A stretch of DNA of 51,802 bases from DATCLA01 sp036564195 (GCA_036564195.1 DATCLA010000234.1:1-51802); one strand, 5' to 3'. Positions 15,953-26,378 are shown, counted from the stretch's first letter. Program-made: numbers and translations. Notes: a model not told the origin generated them from the letters alone.

Positions 15953-17509
15953 ATGAAAAGACCGGTGTTGGGTTTATTTTTGGCCATTGTGGTCTTGGTT
16001 GCGGTTTTTAATCTTTTTACAACTCAGGCTGCTCCCAACGGGTTTGTTTATCGTGAAGGGAAAAACTTTATGCTGAACGGAAAGATCTTCCGGTTTGGCG
16101 GCGCCAATAATTATTACCTTCATTATAAATCAACCTCAATGATCGATGATGTCTTAAATGATGCGGTAGCGATGAACCTGAAGGTCATTCGCTGCTGGGC
16201 TTTTATGAACGGAAACGGCCAGGAGAACATCGTGATGCAGCCTTCGTTGGGCGTCTATGATGATGCCGGTTTTGCTCGGCTTGATTACACTTTACAAAAA
16301 GCGGAATCTTTAGGGCTGAAGTTGATTTTGGTTTTGGTTAATAACTGGGATGATTTTGGCGGAATGAACCAGTATGTAAATTGGACCGGCGCAGGCAATC
16401 ATGATGCTTTTTATACCAATGCCCAATGCAAACAGGCTTATAAAAATTATGTTAAGTATGTAATAAACCGGACCAATTCCCTTACGGAAGTTCAATATAA
16501 AGACTGTCCCGCCATTTTTGCTTGGGAACTCGGAAATGAACCGCGCTGTCAATCGGATTCTACCGGCCGGACCTTGGTGGAATGGGCCGATGAAATGAGT
16601 ACCTATATTAAGAGTATCGACCCGAACCATATGGTGTCTGTGGGTGATGAAGGGTTTTTTGCCCGGAAAGAGGAGACAGACTGGTTTTATAACGGCGGAG
16701 AAGGAGTTGATTGGGATAGTCTGATTGCCCTTAAAAACATTGACTTCGGTACGGTCCATCTTTATCCCGACCATTGGGGCAAGACGGCGGAATGGGGCAT
16801 TCAATGGATTAAAGACCATGCCCCAAAAGAGAAACCGGTCATCTTAGAAGAATATGGAATCAGGGGTGATAAGGACAAAGTCTATCAAACCTGGTGTGAG
16901 ACTGCACTTAATTGCGGCTATAACGGCACTATGTTTTGGATTCTCACCGGTATCCAGGACGATGGCCAGCTTTATGCTGATTATGACGGTTTTAGAGTGG
17001 TTTACCCCAGTACCACGGCAACAATCCTTGCTGAGCATGCCAAAGCGATGGCTGGCAACCCCAGCTTTACCACTACTCCCACTACGACATCTACAATTAT
17101 TCCAACGGCGCCGGCTACGGTTAGCCCAACCACAACGCCTCCGGTAACATCGACCAATACGAATACTCCAACAACAACGCCGAGCCTAAGCGGTAGTTGT
17201 GCTGTATCTTACAGCCAAAACGATTGGGGCAGCGGTGCTACAGTGAACATTTCTATCGAGAATAACGGCAGCAACATGATTAATGGTTGGAACTTGACTT
17301 TTAGTTTTCCCGGCAATCAGCAGATTACTAACATGTGGTGCGCTAAATATACCCAAAGCGGTGCAGCGGTCACTGTTACTAATGAGGCTTGGAACGGGAC
17401 CATTCCCGCAGGGGGTAGTGTTAACTTTGGCTTTAATATTAGCTATAGCGGGTCAAATTCCAAACCTTCCAGCTTTACATTGAATGGAGCTCCCTGCACT
17501 GTTGATTAA
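15953..17509 (+). CDS. Secreted GH5_7 endo-beta-1,4-mannanase with C-terminal CBM2
   Basis: First gene of the cluster, 518 residues. A signal peptide (1-26) precedes a GH5 catalytic domain (about 28-380) of the subfamily 7 mannanase type, with its FMLNGKIFRFGGANNYYL start motif. Glu196 in WELGNEPRC is the acid/base and Glu300 in VILEEYG the nucleophile. A Thr/Pro linker (about 385-414) leads to a CBM2 (about 415-518) with tryptophans in NDWGSG, MWCAKY and EAWNGT. The family cleaves internal beta-1,4-mannosidic bonds; the CBM2 should hold the enzyme on cellulose so it can strip associated mannan. The start is set by a strong GGAAAGGAGG. The CBM2 has the extra Cys seen in most of the cluster. 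Confidence 0.92.
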   Translation: MKRPVLGLFLAIVVLVAVFNLFTTQAAPNGFVYREGKNFMLNGKIFRFGGANNYYLHYKSTSMIDDVLNDAVAMNLKVIRCWAFMNGNGQENIVMQPSLGVYDDAGFARLDYTLQKAESLGLKLILVLVNNWDDFGGMNQYVNWTGAGNHDAFYTNAQCKQAYKNYVKYVINRTNSLTEVQYKDCPAIFAWELGNEPRCQSDSTGRTLVEWADEMSTYIKSIDPNHMVSVGDEGFFARKEETDWFYNGGEGVDWDSLIALKNIDFGTVHLYPDHWGKTAEWGIQWIKDHAPKEKPVILEEYGIRGDKDKVYQTWCETALNCGYNGTMFWILTGIQDDGQLYADYDGFRVVYPSTTATILAEHAKAMAGNPSFTTTPTTTSTIIPTAPATVSPTTTPPVTSTNTNTPTTTPSLSGSCAVSYSQNDWGSGATVNISIENNGSNMINGWNLTFSFPGNQQITNMWCAKYTQSGAAVTVTNEAWNGTIPAGGSVNFGFNISYSGSNSKPSSFTLNGAPCTVD

Positions 17510-17579
17510 AAGCATGTCTGCACTGACATCGATGACATAGGCTAAATCAAATGATTTATTCACAATCGGGGGTGTTCTA

Positions 17580-19892
17580 ATGCGTAAATTATACCAAGCG
17601 CTAATTGTTTTGGCAATACTGGCAATAGCCATCTTTACAGCTTCGGGGCTGTTTGCGGCGGCTGATTTTAATTATGCCGACGCTTTTGCCAAATCAATTC
17701 TTTATTACGAGGCCAGTTGGTGCGGTCCGGATGCGGGCACAAACCGTCTGAAATGGCGCGGGCCGTGCCATACTGAAGACGGTGCCGATGTGGGACTGGA
17801 CTTGACCGGCGGCTTTCATGACGCCGGCGACCATGTCAAATTCGGACTACCGCAAGTATATGCCGCTTCCACTTTGGGCTGGGCTTACTATGAATTTAAA
17901 GACACTTTCATTGCCAAAGGCCAAGACGGTTATATGCTCAGGATTTTAAAGCATTTTAACGACTATTTTCTCAAATGTTTTCCGAATGATACTACTTTTT
18001 ATTATCAATGCGGTGACGGGACCACCGACCACTCCTATTGGGGCCCTCCCGAACTTCAGACTACCGAGATAACTACCAGGCCTACTTTATATGCAGCGAC
18101 ACCCAGCACTCCGGCTGCGGATGTTTGTGGTAGCGCGGCTGCTTCATTAGCTTTAATGTACCTCAATTATCAGGATATGGACCCAGCTTACGCTAAACAG
18201 TGCCTGGACGCAGCGAAACGGCTTTTCGACTTTGGTAATAAATACCGGGGTAAGAGTGAAAGCGGTGGGTTTTATGGTTCCACTTCCTATCTGGATGACT
18301 TATGCTGGGGCGCAATCTGGCTCTATCTGGCAACTGACGATGAAGCTTACTTGACTGCCGCCGACGCCTTAATGTTGGAGAAGGGGATTGACGGGGTTAA
18401 CAGTTATAGCAACCATTGGACTCATTGCTGGGATGATGTTTTCGGCGGTGTCTTTGTAAAATTGGCCCAGATTACCAAGGACCCCAAATATGTGGCAATA
18501 GCCGAAGAAAACTTGGATTATTGGATTAATGGCGCTCCCACAACTCCGGGCGGGGTAAAATATATCAATTCCTGGGGCGCGCTGCGTTATACAGCCGCCG
18601 AATGTATGCTGGCAGTAGTCTACTACAAGACCACCAATGATCAGCGCTACCTAAATTTCGCCAAGGAGCAGATCGACTATATACTGGGTAATAACCCCCG
18701 TAACAGCTCTTATGTGGTGGGGTTCGGTAATAATTATCCGAAATTCCCGCACCACCGGGCGGCCAGCGGCCGAATGGAAGCGGCCCCGGCTTATGAGTCG
18801 AAGAAAGACCCGCAAAAGCACCTTCTCTACGGTGCCTTGGTTGGAGGGCCGGATTCAAACGACGGTTATAGTGATGCGGTGGACGAGTATGTCTATACTG
18901 AGGTAGCCATTGATTACAATGCCGGCTTTGTCGGAGCCATGGCCGGGATTACCAAATATTTCGGCGCCAACCAGACTCCGGAAGAAACTCCCGGGATTGA
19001 GGATATCAGTAAAGAGTATTTTGTCGAAGCGAAAATCATGGGTGAAAATGAGCAGGCGACAACGGTAGACGCCTATATCCATTGTGATACCATGCTGCCG
19101 CCGCGTTATGTTAAAGGGCTTACCTTCCGTTATTTTGTTGATTTAAGTGAATACTATGAGGCCGGAATGACAGCCGCCGATATTACGACTGCCGTTAATT
19201 ATGCACCCAACAGCGGAGTGCTTTCCTCCTTAAAGCCCTGGGATGAAGCAAACCATATTTATTATGTGGAAGGTAGCTGGCCTAAGACTGCCAATTACGG
19301 CACCATCGAATTCCAATTCCGGCTGGCTAATTATAATTCTAAACTGTGGGATGGCAGTAACGACTTCTCCCGGCAGGGTTTAACCGGCAGTCTGGCAGTA
19401 ACCGACCGAATTGCCCTTTATGTTGATGGTAAAAAAGTCTATGGTAAAGAGCCTTCCAGTTCCGACAGTACTCCCAAGCCGACGGCTACGGTAATACCCA
19501 CCGGATCGGTTCAGCCGAGTGCACCTGTTACTCCGACCGTTACTCCGACAGCCACGCCGACTGCTTCCCCCGTCCCGGCTTGTGCGGTGATTTATACCAT
19601 GAACGATTGGGGCAACGGCGCGACCGTGAGCATTACCATTAAGAATAATGGGACAACGGCCATCAACGGCTGGGAACTGGCATGGAACTTTGGAGGAAAC
19701 CAAAAGATCGTTAATCTGTGGAACGGTAAGTATACCCAAAATGGCAGCGCGGTTACTGTAACCAATGAGGCTTATAACGGAACTATTCCTGCTAACGGTA
19801 CAGTGAGTTTTGGTTTCAACCTTAGTTACAGCGGTTCTAATGCCAAACCGGCCAGTTTTACTTTAAACGGAAACAGTTGCACGGTTCTTTGA
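17580..19892 (+). CDS. Secreted GH9 cellulase, GH9-CBM3c-CBM2
   Basis: 770 residues: signal peptide (1-27), GH9 (about 29-465), CBM3c (about 480-627), Thr/Pro linker, CBM2 (about 667-770). GGFHDAGDHVKFG carries the catalytic-base aspartates Asp81 and Asp84, and Glu441 in YTEVAIDYNAGF is the proton donor. A GH9 fused directly to CBM3c is the layout of processive endoglucanases, where CBM3c feeds the chain to the active site. The CBM2 is atypical here: it reads NLWNGKY and EAYNGT rather than LWCA and EAWN, so it lacks the extra Cys and has Tyr at the third aromatic position. It starts 70 bp after the mannanase, with GGGGGTG before the ATG. It is a close paralogue of the gene at 40548. Confidence 0.95.
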   Translation: MRKLYQALIVLAILAIAIFTASGLFAAADFNYADAFAKSILYYEASWCGPDAGTNRLKWRGPCHTEDGADVGLDLTGGFHDAGDHVKFGLPQVYAASTLGWAYYEFKDTFIAKGQDGYMLRILKHFNDYFLKCFPNDTTFYYQCGDGTTDHSYWGPPELQTTEITTRPTLYAATPSTPAADVCGSAAASLALMYLNYQDMDPAYAKQCLDAAKRLFDFGNKYRGKSESGGFYGSTSYLDDLCWGAIWLYLATDDEAYLTAADALMLEKGIDGVNSYSNHWTHCWDDVFGGVFVKLAQITKDPKYVAIAEENLDYWINGAPTTPGGVKYINSWGALRYTAAECMLAVVYYKTTNDQRYLNFAKEQIDYILGNNPRNSSYVVGFGNNYPKFPHHRAASGRMEAAPAYESKKDPQKHLLYGALVGGPDSNDGYSDAVDEYVYTEVAIDYNAGFVGAMAGITKYFGANQTPEETPGIEDISKEYFVEAKIMGENEQATTVDAYIHCDTMLPPRYVKGLTFRYFVDLSEYYEAGMTAADITTAVNYAPNSGVLSSLKPWDEANHIYYVEGSWPKTANYGTIEFQFRLANYNSKLWDGSNDFSRQGLTGSLAVTDRIALYVDGKKVYGKEPSSSDSTPKPTATVIPTGSVQPSAPVTPTVTPTATPTASPVPACAVIYTMNDWGNGATVSITIKNNGTTAINGWELAWNFGGNQKIVNLWNGKYTQNGSAVTVTNEAYNGTIPANGTVSFGFNLSYSGSNAKPASFTLNGNSCTVL

Positions 19893-20015
19893 TTGGCTGT
19901 ACCCACAGGCAGTAATGGTGTAACTTAACTGTTTTTTCACTATGACTTATTGAGGCGACAAATTGCTTTCGGAAAAATGAGTGTCCGGAAGCAGCAGCAA
20001 AAAGGAGGGTCAGTT

Positions 20016-22310
20016 TTGAGCAGAAAGTATTTGGTTTTACTGTTAATCACGGTTTTAGCCTTAAGTATGCATGTAGGCAATATTTTTGCCGCTTCCTACA
20101 ATTACGCTGAAGCCTTGCAAAAGTCGATCTACTTTTATGAGTGCCAGCAATCCGGACCATTACCGGAGTGGAACCGGGCGCGGCAATGGCGGGGCGACTC
20201 CTGTCTCAATGATGCTGTAACCGGCGGTTGGTTCGATGCCGGCGATCATGTGAAGTTTGGCTTGCCGATGGCTTATAGCGCTGCCATGCTTGGTTGGGCA
20301 ATGTACGAGTACGGTGAGGCGATTGCCGTGGCCGGACAAGCTACCGCCCTGGAAAACAATCTCCGGTTTGTCCTGGACTACTTTGTTAAGTGTGACCGTG
20401 GGACCAGTATGGTCTATCAAATCGGCGACGGCCACAAGGACCATTCCTGGTGGGGACCGGCAGAAGTGATTGAGAAGGAGATGACTCGGCCGGCTTATAC
20501 CACCAATGCTTCCTGTGTAACCGCAGAAACCGCGGCGGCACTGGCAATCGGCGCTAAATTATTCAATGACAGCACTTATCTAAAACATGCCAAAAGTCTG
20601 TTTGCTTTGGCCGATTCCGTCAAGAGCGATAGCGGTTATACGGCAGCCAATGGTTTTTATGACTCCTGGAGCGGTTTCTGGGATGAACTGATCTGGGCGG
20701 CGGTCTGGTTGTATATTGCTACAGGCGATGAAGCTTATTTAAAGAAAGCCGAATCCTATGTCGGCAACCTGAGTAAAGAGGGGCAGACCGATAAGATCGG
20801 TTACAAATGGGCCCATGCCTGGGATGACGTCCGTTACGGCGCTTTGCTGATGCTGGCAAAGCTTACCAATAAACCGGAATATCACGAGTTTATGCAGATG
20901 CACCTGGACTATTGGACCGTTGGTTATAACGGAGAACGAATTACTTATACACCCGGCGGTCTGGCCTGGTGTGATACCTGGGGGTCGTTGCGTTATGCCT
21001 CAACAACAGCCTTTCTGGCCTTTGTTTATGCCGACTTCATCACTGACGCTACCTTGAAACAGCGTTATCAAAGTTTCGCGGAGCGACAGATCAACTACTG
21101 CTTGGGTGACAATCCCCGTAAAAGCAGTTATGTAGTGGGTTTCGGTAATAATCCGCCCAAGCACCCGCACCACCGGACCTCCCACGGTTCCTGGTGCGAC
21201 ATGCAGAATACTCCGGCTAACCACCGGCACATTCTCTACGGGGCGCTGGTCGGCGGGCCCGACAGTTCGGACAGGTACACCGATGACATCAGCAATTATA
21301 CCACCAACGAGGTAGCTACCGATTATAACGCGGGATTCACTGGCGCTTTGGCTAAAATGTATAGCCTGTACGGGGGTAAGCCATTGTCGAACTTTCCCGA
21401 ACCGGAACCGGTCGAAGACGAGTTCTTTGTGGAAGCCGGTATTAACTCTTCGGGAAATACCTATACCGAGATTAAGGCATTGTTAAATAACCGTTCCGGT
21501 TGGCCGGCCCGTACCATTAAAGATCTGTCGTTTAATTATTATGTTGATTTATCGGAGGTTTTTGCTGCCGGCTATACCGCAGCAGATCTGACAGTATCAG
21601 CTGGTTACCAGGAGTTTCCGGTTACCATCTCCGGCCTGACCAAACACAGCGGCAATATTTACTATGTCAAAGTTGCCTTTAAAGACGGCACCAATATCTG
21701 GCCGGGCGGGCAGTCCGAATATGCCGGGGAGGTACAATTCCGGATCGCGGCGCCGACCGGGACCAGTTTCTGGGATGCGACCAATGATTATTCGTACCAA
21801 GGCTTAACCAATGCGGTAGTAAAAACCAAATATATTACTGTCTATGACGGGAACAAACTGATTTATGGGATCGAACCGGACGGCGTCGGACCGAGCCCGA
21901 CTCTAAGTCCGACTCCAAGTAAAAGCCCAAGTCCGAGTCCAAGTACCAGCCCGAGCCTGAGTCCAAGCCCGACTCAAACTCCACCGGTAACAGGTTGTTC
22001 GGTAGCTTATACCATGAATGATTGGGGCAGCGGTGCGACTGTTACTATCACAATCAAAAACAACGGGACAGTTGCGATTAACAATTGGGAACTGAAGTTC
22101 AGCTTCCCGGGAAATCAAAAGATTACTAACCTGTGGTGTGCGAAGTATTCGCAGAGCGGTGCGACAGTAACTGTGACCAATGAGGCGTGGAACAGTACCA
22201 TTGCCCCGGGAGCTACGGTAAGTTTTGGCTTTAATATCAGCTATAGCGGGACTAATACCAAACCGGCCGCATTCACCTTGAATGGCGCAGCCTGTACCGT
22301 TATCAATTAA
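20016..22310 (+). CDS. Secreted GH9 cellulase, GH9-CBM3c-CBM2 (second type)
   Basis: I start at TTG 20016, eight bases after AAAGGAGGG; an in-frame codon at 19950 would add 22 polar residues before the signal peptide. From TTG the product has 764 residues: signal peptide (1-25), GH9 (about 27-455), CBM3c (about 469-618), a Ser/Pro linker of near-perfect SPSP repeats, and CBM2 (about 660-764). Catalytic residues are Asp74 and Asp77 (GGWFDAGDHVKFG) and Glu432 (NEVATDYNAGF). SGPLPEWNR near the N-terminus groups it with the gene at 44815 and apart from the other GH9s. The expected activity is processive endo-beta-1,4-glucanase. Confidence 0.95.
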   Translation: MSRKYLVLLLITVLALSMHVGNIFAASYNYAEALQKSIYFYECQQSGPLPEWNRARQWRGDSCLNDAVTGGWFDAGDHVKFGLPMAYSAAMLGWAMYEYGEAIAVAGQATALENNLRFVLDYFVKCDRGTSMVYQIGDGHKDHSWWGPAEVIEKEMTRPAYTTNASCVTAETAAALAIGAKLFNDSTYLKHAKSLFALADSVKSDSGYTAANGFYDSWSGFWDELIWAAVWLYIATGDEAYLKKAESYVGNLSKEGQTDKIGYKWAHAWDDVRYGALLMLAKLTNKPEYHEFMQMHLDYWTVGYNGERITYTPGGLAWCDTWGSLRYASTTAFLAFVYADFITDATLKQRYQSFAERQINYCLGDNPRKSSYVVGFGNNPPKHPHHRTSHGSWCDMQNTPANHRHILYGALVGGPDSSDRYTDDISNYTTNEVATDYNAGFTGALAKMYSLYGGKPLSNFPEPEPVEDEFFVEAGINSSGNTYTEIKALLNNRSGWPARTIKDLSFNYYVDLSEVFAAGYTAADLTVSAGYQEFPVTISGLTKHSGNIYYVKVAFKDGTNIWPGGQSEYAGEVQFRIAAPTGTSFWDATNDYSYQGLTNAVVKTKYITVYDGNKLIYGIEPDGVGPSPTLSPTPSKSPSPSPSTSPSLSPSPTQTPPVTGCSVAYTMNDWGSGATVTITIKNNGTVAINNWELKFSFPGNQKITNLWCAKYSQSGATVTVTNEAWNSTIAPGATVSFGFNISYSGTNTKPAAFTLNGAACTVIN

Positions 22311-22330
22311 CAACTAAATGCGCAGGAACG

Positions 22331-22376
22331 TTTCTTTCCTGACAGCTAAGACCAGATCTTACTGTCAGGAAAGAAA
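22331..22376 (+). promoter_or_regulatory. Long perfect intergenic hairpin without a U-tract
   Basis: A 15-bp perfect stem, TTTCTTTCCTGACAG (22331-22345) with CTGTCAGGAAAGAAA (22362-22376), encloses a further TAAGA/TCTTA pairing. It is followed by AACTGCCG rather than a T-run. It sits between a GH9 gene and the foldase gene and could be an RNA processing or stability element. Confidence 0.6.
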
Positions 22377-22415
22377 AACTGCCGCAGGTGATGTACTTTT
22401 GAATGGAGGATTGGG

Positions 22416-23759
22416 ATGGTTGGACGTAAACAAATACTCTGTTGCGGATTGCTGATTGTAATGTTAACGGTAGGCGTCTCATTGGGCTGGCGGAGTTTGG
22501 AAATAAACCGGAGACCACCCAAGCCCCATCCCTTTGGTTACCGGGCTTTAAAAATAAATGGTAAATATGTTGAAGCGACAGTCTTTCAACAGGAGCAGAG
22601 GCGGTTTTATGACCGTTGGAAACGTAATGGACCGATGTTGCGCCTTTCCGACGAAGCCCGTAATGATTTGCTTTTAGAAACAGTGATTAACCGGGCGGTC
22701 ATGGAAGACTATCTCCGGCAACAGCCGGGGGCGGAGATCAACCTCCAAGTGGTGCGGCGCTATATTGACCGCTATGTCAAAACCCATTACCCTACTGAAG
22801 AAGCTTGGCAGGCTTATCTGAAGAGTGTTTATTGCACGGATGAGGCTCAGTTGGAACAGGTCGTCGCAGTCTACCTGTTACAGTTGAAATATTTTCCGGC
22901 AGTAGCTAAGAAGTACGGCATTACTGTTTCACCGTCCGAGTTAGCCCAACGTGACCGCAGCCAACGGGAGGAAAACCGCAAGGCGGTGATCCGTCATATT
23001 TTGATTGCTCCCCATGACCGTACGCCCCGCCAGGCAGAGCAACTGGCCCGTAAGGTTTATCAGAAACTAAGTACAGGATTGGATTTTCAAGCAGCGGTTA
23101 AAAGCTACTCCGACGACCACCAGACTAAAGACCAAGGGGGACGCTTGGGTCCGTTAACCCGAAACCAGGTGCCGCCGGAGTTGGTCTGGAAAATCTTTAA
23201 CGCCCAACCCGGGCAGTTGTTCCCCCCGGTTAATACCAAATACGGCTGGGAGATTGTAAAAGTGGACCGTTTTATCGAGTCGGGACATCCCCTGTCCGAG
23301 CTGCGGGCGATGATCACAGTTGCCAAGTTTATGGCTTCAAAGGAGTACGAAACCTGGTTACAAGAGCTTAAAGCCGTTGCCAGGATCGAAATCACTGAAC
23401 CCTGTTTTCAGGCTTACCGACTCTCAAAAGCCCAAAAACACCATCAGGCCGGTCAAATTTATGAACGCCTTTACCATCAGTATCAAGCGGAGTTTTACTT
23501 ACAACGAGCGCTGGAAAGTTACCTGGCGGCTCAAAACTGGAAGAAATTAATTGAACTGGGCCAATTAGGTATAAAAAAACATGATAATCAAGTACCGTAT
23601 TATTTGTATGCCGCCGAAGGATTTTACCGCAATCGTCGTCGGCAGGAGGCTTTAAAACTACTAAAAAAAGCAGACAAACTGGCAGCTGGTAATCTAGTTC
23701 TGAAAAATATGACCATCCAAGCCTATCAGAAGCTGGGCTTAGAAAGCGGCTTAAAATAA
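22416..23759 (+). CDS. Membrane-anchored parvulin-type peptidyl-prolyl isomerase (PrsA/SurA-like)
   Basis: 447 residues. An N-terminal hydrophobic segment (about 5-25) anchors or exports it. Residues about 45-180 form a SurA/PrsA-like helical N-domain (LLLETVINRAVMEDYL). A PpiC-type parvulin domain spans about 185-285, with IRHILIAPHD, DFQAAVKSYSDD, GGRLGPLTRNQVPPELV and TKYGWEIVKVD. The C-terminal 120 residues are helical and TPR-like. Such proteins fold exported polypeptides outside the cytoplasmic membrane. It lies between a GH9 and the GH48 gene on the same strand, so a role in folding the CBM2 enzymes is a reasonable inference. GGAGG precedes the ATG by 7 bases. Confidence 0.9.
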   Translation: MVGRKQILCCGLLIVMLTVGVSLGWRSLEINRRPPKPHPFGYRALKINGKYVEATVFQQEQRRFYDRWKRNGPMLRLSDEARNDLLLETVINRAVMEDYLRQQPGAEINLQVVRRYIDRYVKTHYPTEEAWQAYLKSVYCTDEAQLEQVVAVYLLQLKYFPAVAKKYGITVSPSELAQRDRSQREENRKAVIRHILIAPHDRTPRQAEQLARKVYQKLSTGLDFQAAVKSYSDDHQTKDQGGRLGPLTRNQVPPELVWKIFNAQPGQLFPPVNTKYGWEIVKVDRFIESGHPLSELRAMITVAKFMASKEYETWLQELKAVARIEITEPCFQAYRLSKAQKHHQAGQIYERLYHQYQAEFYLQRALESYLAAQNWKKLIELGQLGIKKHDNQVPYYLYAAEGFYRNRRRQEALKLLKKADKLAAGNLVLKNMTIQAYQKLGLESGLK

Positions 23760-23936
23760 ATTGAACCGGTTACATCCGGTGACCAGTTAACCTTTTCGAA
23801 CCATTTGTTCCATATCCACAAGAAAGGCTGCGGAAAGGGAGTGAGGCCGTTATTATGGTTACCACATTATTACAGTAGCGGTAGATATGGAGAATGGTGG
23901 TAATATAGAAAAATGAAAAAAGGAAGGTGTTATTGT

Positions 23937-26363
23937 TTGAAAAAGTTTTGGTTGGCAGGCTTATGTCTATTCCTACTACTCGGGGCGGTAATCTTGCCTT
24001 TGCTTCCCCAAAATAAAGTAGCAGCGGAAGACGAAGTTTACAAAGCCCGTTTCTTAGAGATGTGGGAGAAGCTCCATGATAAGAATAACGGGTACTTCAG
24101 TCCGGAGGGTATTCCCTATCACACCCGGGAGAATCTGCTTTGTGAGGCTCCGGATATTGGGCATGCTTCCGTTAGTGAGACCATCAGTTATTGGGTCTGG
24201 TTAGAGGCTTTATATGGGAAGTTTAAAGGTGATTGGGAACCGTTTAAGAAATCCTGGGAGATTACTGAGAAATACTTCATTCCCAGTTCGGAGTTTCAGT
24301 TGGAATCCTCTTTAAGCCGGATTAAAACGAACCACCCGGCTGATTACGCTCCGGAGCTGGATACACCGGAAGAATATCCGGCGCCGTTGGACTTTGACAA
24401 GCCGGTCGGTTCCGATCCGTTGCATGACGAATTATATTCAACCTATGGCAAGCATCAAATTTATGGGATGCACTGGATCATCGACGTTGATAACTGGTAT
24501 GGTTACGGCCAAAAAGAAGACGGCAAAAGCCGACCATCTTTTATCAACACTTTCCAAAGAGGCTGCCAGGAGTCAACCTGGGAAACAATTCCGCACCCCT
24601 GTTGGTTAGATAAATATATCGGGATTCAAAAGATCTTTATCAAACAACCCGATGGCGAACCGGGTCCGCAATGGCGCTACACCAATGCTCCAGATGCCGA
24701 TGCCCGTCAGATTCAGGCTACTTACTGGGCTTACAACTGGGCCAAAGAGCAGGGAGTTGATTTATCCGCTTATGCTCAGAAAGCTGCCAAGATGGGTGAC
24801 TACTTAAGGTACGCTCTGTTTGATAAACACTTCATGAAGATCGGCAGCGGTGTTGTCGGCGGATCCCCCGGAAGCGGTTATGATTCCTGTCATTACCTGA
24901 TTTCCTGGTACTATGCCTGGGGCGGCGCAATTGACGGTTCCTGGGGCTGGATCGAAGGCTGTAGTCATAATCATCAAGGGTATCAAAACCCATTGGCTGC
25001 TTATGTCCTGTCGCAGGAGTCTGCGTTTATCCCGAAGTCACCGAAAGCCAAAGAAACCTGGCAAAAGAGTATGGAACGGCAGATTGAGTTTTATCAATGG
25101 CTGCAATCTGCGGAAGGCGCGATTGCCGGCGGTGCCACCAACTCCTGGAAAGGGCGTTATGAGGCGATTCCTTCCGGTCACTCCACCTTCTACGGCATGG
25201 CCTATGACTGGCAGCCGGTGTGGAATGACCCGCCCAGCAACAACTGGATGGGTTATCAAACCTGGCCGATGCAGCGTCTGGCGGAGTTTTACTATGTAAC
25301 CGGCAACCAGAAGGCCAAAGCGATTTTGGACAAATGGGTCCGTTGGGCTAAGAGTGAAACTACCATCAGTGGTAATACCTTCCAAATCCCGGCCACTTTG
25401 AATTGGTCCGGACAACCGGATACCTGGACCGGCACACCAACCGGCAACCCGAACTTGCATTGTGAGGTTGTCGCCTACAACCAGGAACTGGGTACCGCCG
25501 GATCGTTGGCCAATACCTTCCTCTTCTATGCCCAGGCGTTGCGGAAACATAACCCCGATGAGTATCAATCAGTAGGACTTCCTGTGGTTGAAGTTGCCAA
25601 GCAGCTCATCGATATCATCTGGGATAACTTCCGTGATGAATACGGGGTTGCCTGTGATGAGCCGAAACCGGAATATAACCGTTACTGGGAACAGGACGTT
25701 TATGTGCCGAACGGAATTAATATTACCATGCCCAGCGGCGACGTGATTAAACCCGGGATCAAGTTTATCGATATCCGGACCAAGTTAAAACAAGAACCGG
25801 AGTGGCAGATGATTGAAGAATACCGTCGGAATGGGACAGTTCCGGTCTTCAGATATCACCGTTGGTGGCATGAGGTTGATTACGCAATGGCCTTAGGTAC
25901 TTATGCCATGTTTGACTGGGATCTGCCGGATCCGACAGTTAAACCCACCGCCAGTGCAACGATCAAGCCGACCACCAGTCCGACGATTGAGCCTACTGTT
26001 ACTCCGACTACTATTCCGAGCCCAACTCCAACCCAGTCGGTAGGATCGGGTTGCGCAGTCTCCTATGAGATGAATGACTGGGGTAGCGGCGCGACGGTAA
26101 ACGTGACCATTAAGAACAGCGGGGCCACCGCAATTAACAATTGGACCCTGGCATTTAGCTTCCCGGGCAATCAAAAGATCACCAATCTGTGGTGCGCTAA
26201 ATATTCTCAAAGCGGCGCTGCGGTAACAGTTACCAATGAGGCCTGGAACGGTTCGATCCCGCCGGGCGGTAGTGTTAACTTTGGTTTTAATATCAGTTAC
26301 AGCGGCAGCAACGCCAAACCGACCAGCTTTACGCTGAACGGTATTCCCTGTTCAATTTTATAA
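23937..26363 (+). CDS. Secreted GH48 cellobiohydrolase with CBM2
   Basis: About 808 residues from TTG 23937, which follows AGGAAGG by 9 bases; ATG 23913 would add eight residues. A signal peptide (about 1-30) precedes a GH48 domain of about 640 residues, a Thr/Pro linker and a CBM2 (about 705-808). The family signature CEAPDIGHASVSETISYW is present. By comparison with Clostridium cellulolyticum CelF, its SE glutamate (residue 81) is the catalytic acid and the glutamate of CEAPD (residue 70) is the second conserved acidic residue. GH48 enzymes are processive, reducing-end cellobiohydrolases, usually the key exo-enzyme of anaerobic cellulose degraders. It is the only GH48 in the window and complements the GH9 set. 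No dockerin is present. Confidence 0.96.
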   Translation: MKKFWLAGLCLFLLLGAVILPLLPQNKVAAEDEVYKARFLEMWEKLHDKNNGYFSPEGIPYHTRENLLCEAPDIGHASVSETISYWVWLEALYGKFKGDWEPFKKSWEITEKYFIPSSEFQLESSLSRIKTNHPADYAPELDTPEEYPAPLDFDKPVGSDPLHDELYSTYGKHQIYGMHWIIDVDNWYGYGQKEDGKSRPSFINTFQRGCQESTWETIPHPCWLDKYIGIQKIFIKQPDGEPGPQWRYTNAPDADARQIQATYWAYNWAKEQGVDLSAYAQKAAKMGDYLRYALFDKHFMKIGSGVVGGSPGSGYDSCHYLISWYYAWGGAIDGSWGWIEGCSHNHQGYQNPLAAYVLSQESAFIPKSPKAKETWQKSMERQIEFYQWLQSAEGAIAGGATNSWKGRYEAIPSGHSTFYGMAYDWQPVWNDPPSNNWMGYQTWPMQRLAEFYYVTGNQKAKAILDKWVRWAKSETTISGNTFQIPATLNWSGQPDTWTGTPTGNPNLHCEVVAYNQELGTAGSLANTFLFYAQALRKHNPDEYQSVGLPVVEVAKQLIDIIWDNFRDEYGVACDEPKPEYNRYWEQDVYVPNGINITMPSGDVIKPGIKFIDIRTKLKQEPEWQMIEEYRRNGTVPVFRYHRWWHEVDYAMALGTYAMFDWDLPDPTVKPTASATIKPTTSPTIEPTVTPTTIPSPTPTQSVGSGCAVSYEMNDWGSGATVNVTIKNSGATAINNWTLAFSFPGNQKITNLWCAKYSQSGAAVTVTNEAWNGSIPPGGSVNFGFNISYSGSNAKPTSFTLNGIPCSIL

Positions 26364-26378
26364 AGAAAAAAATTTAGC

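Noticed and set aside
21895..21990. Short tandem AGTCCGAGTCCAAG-like repeats
   Set aside because: They encode the Ser/Pro linker between CBM3c and CBM2; similar tracts occur in the other enzymes.
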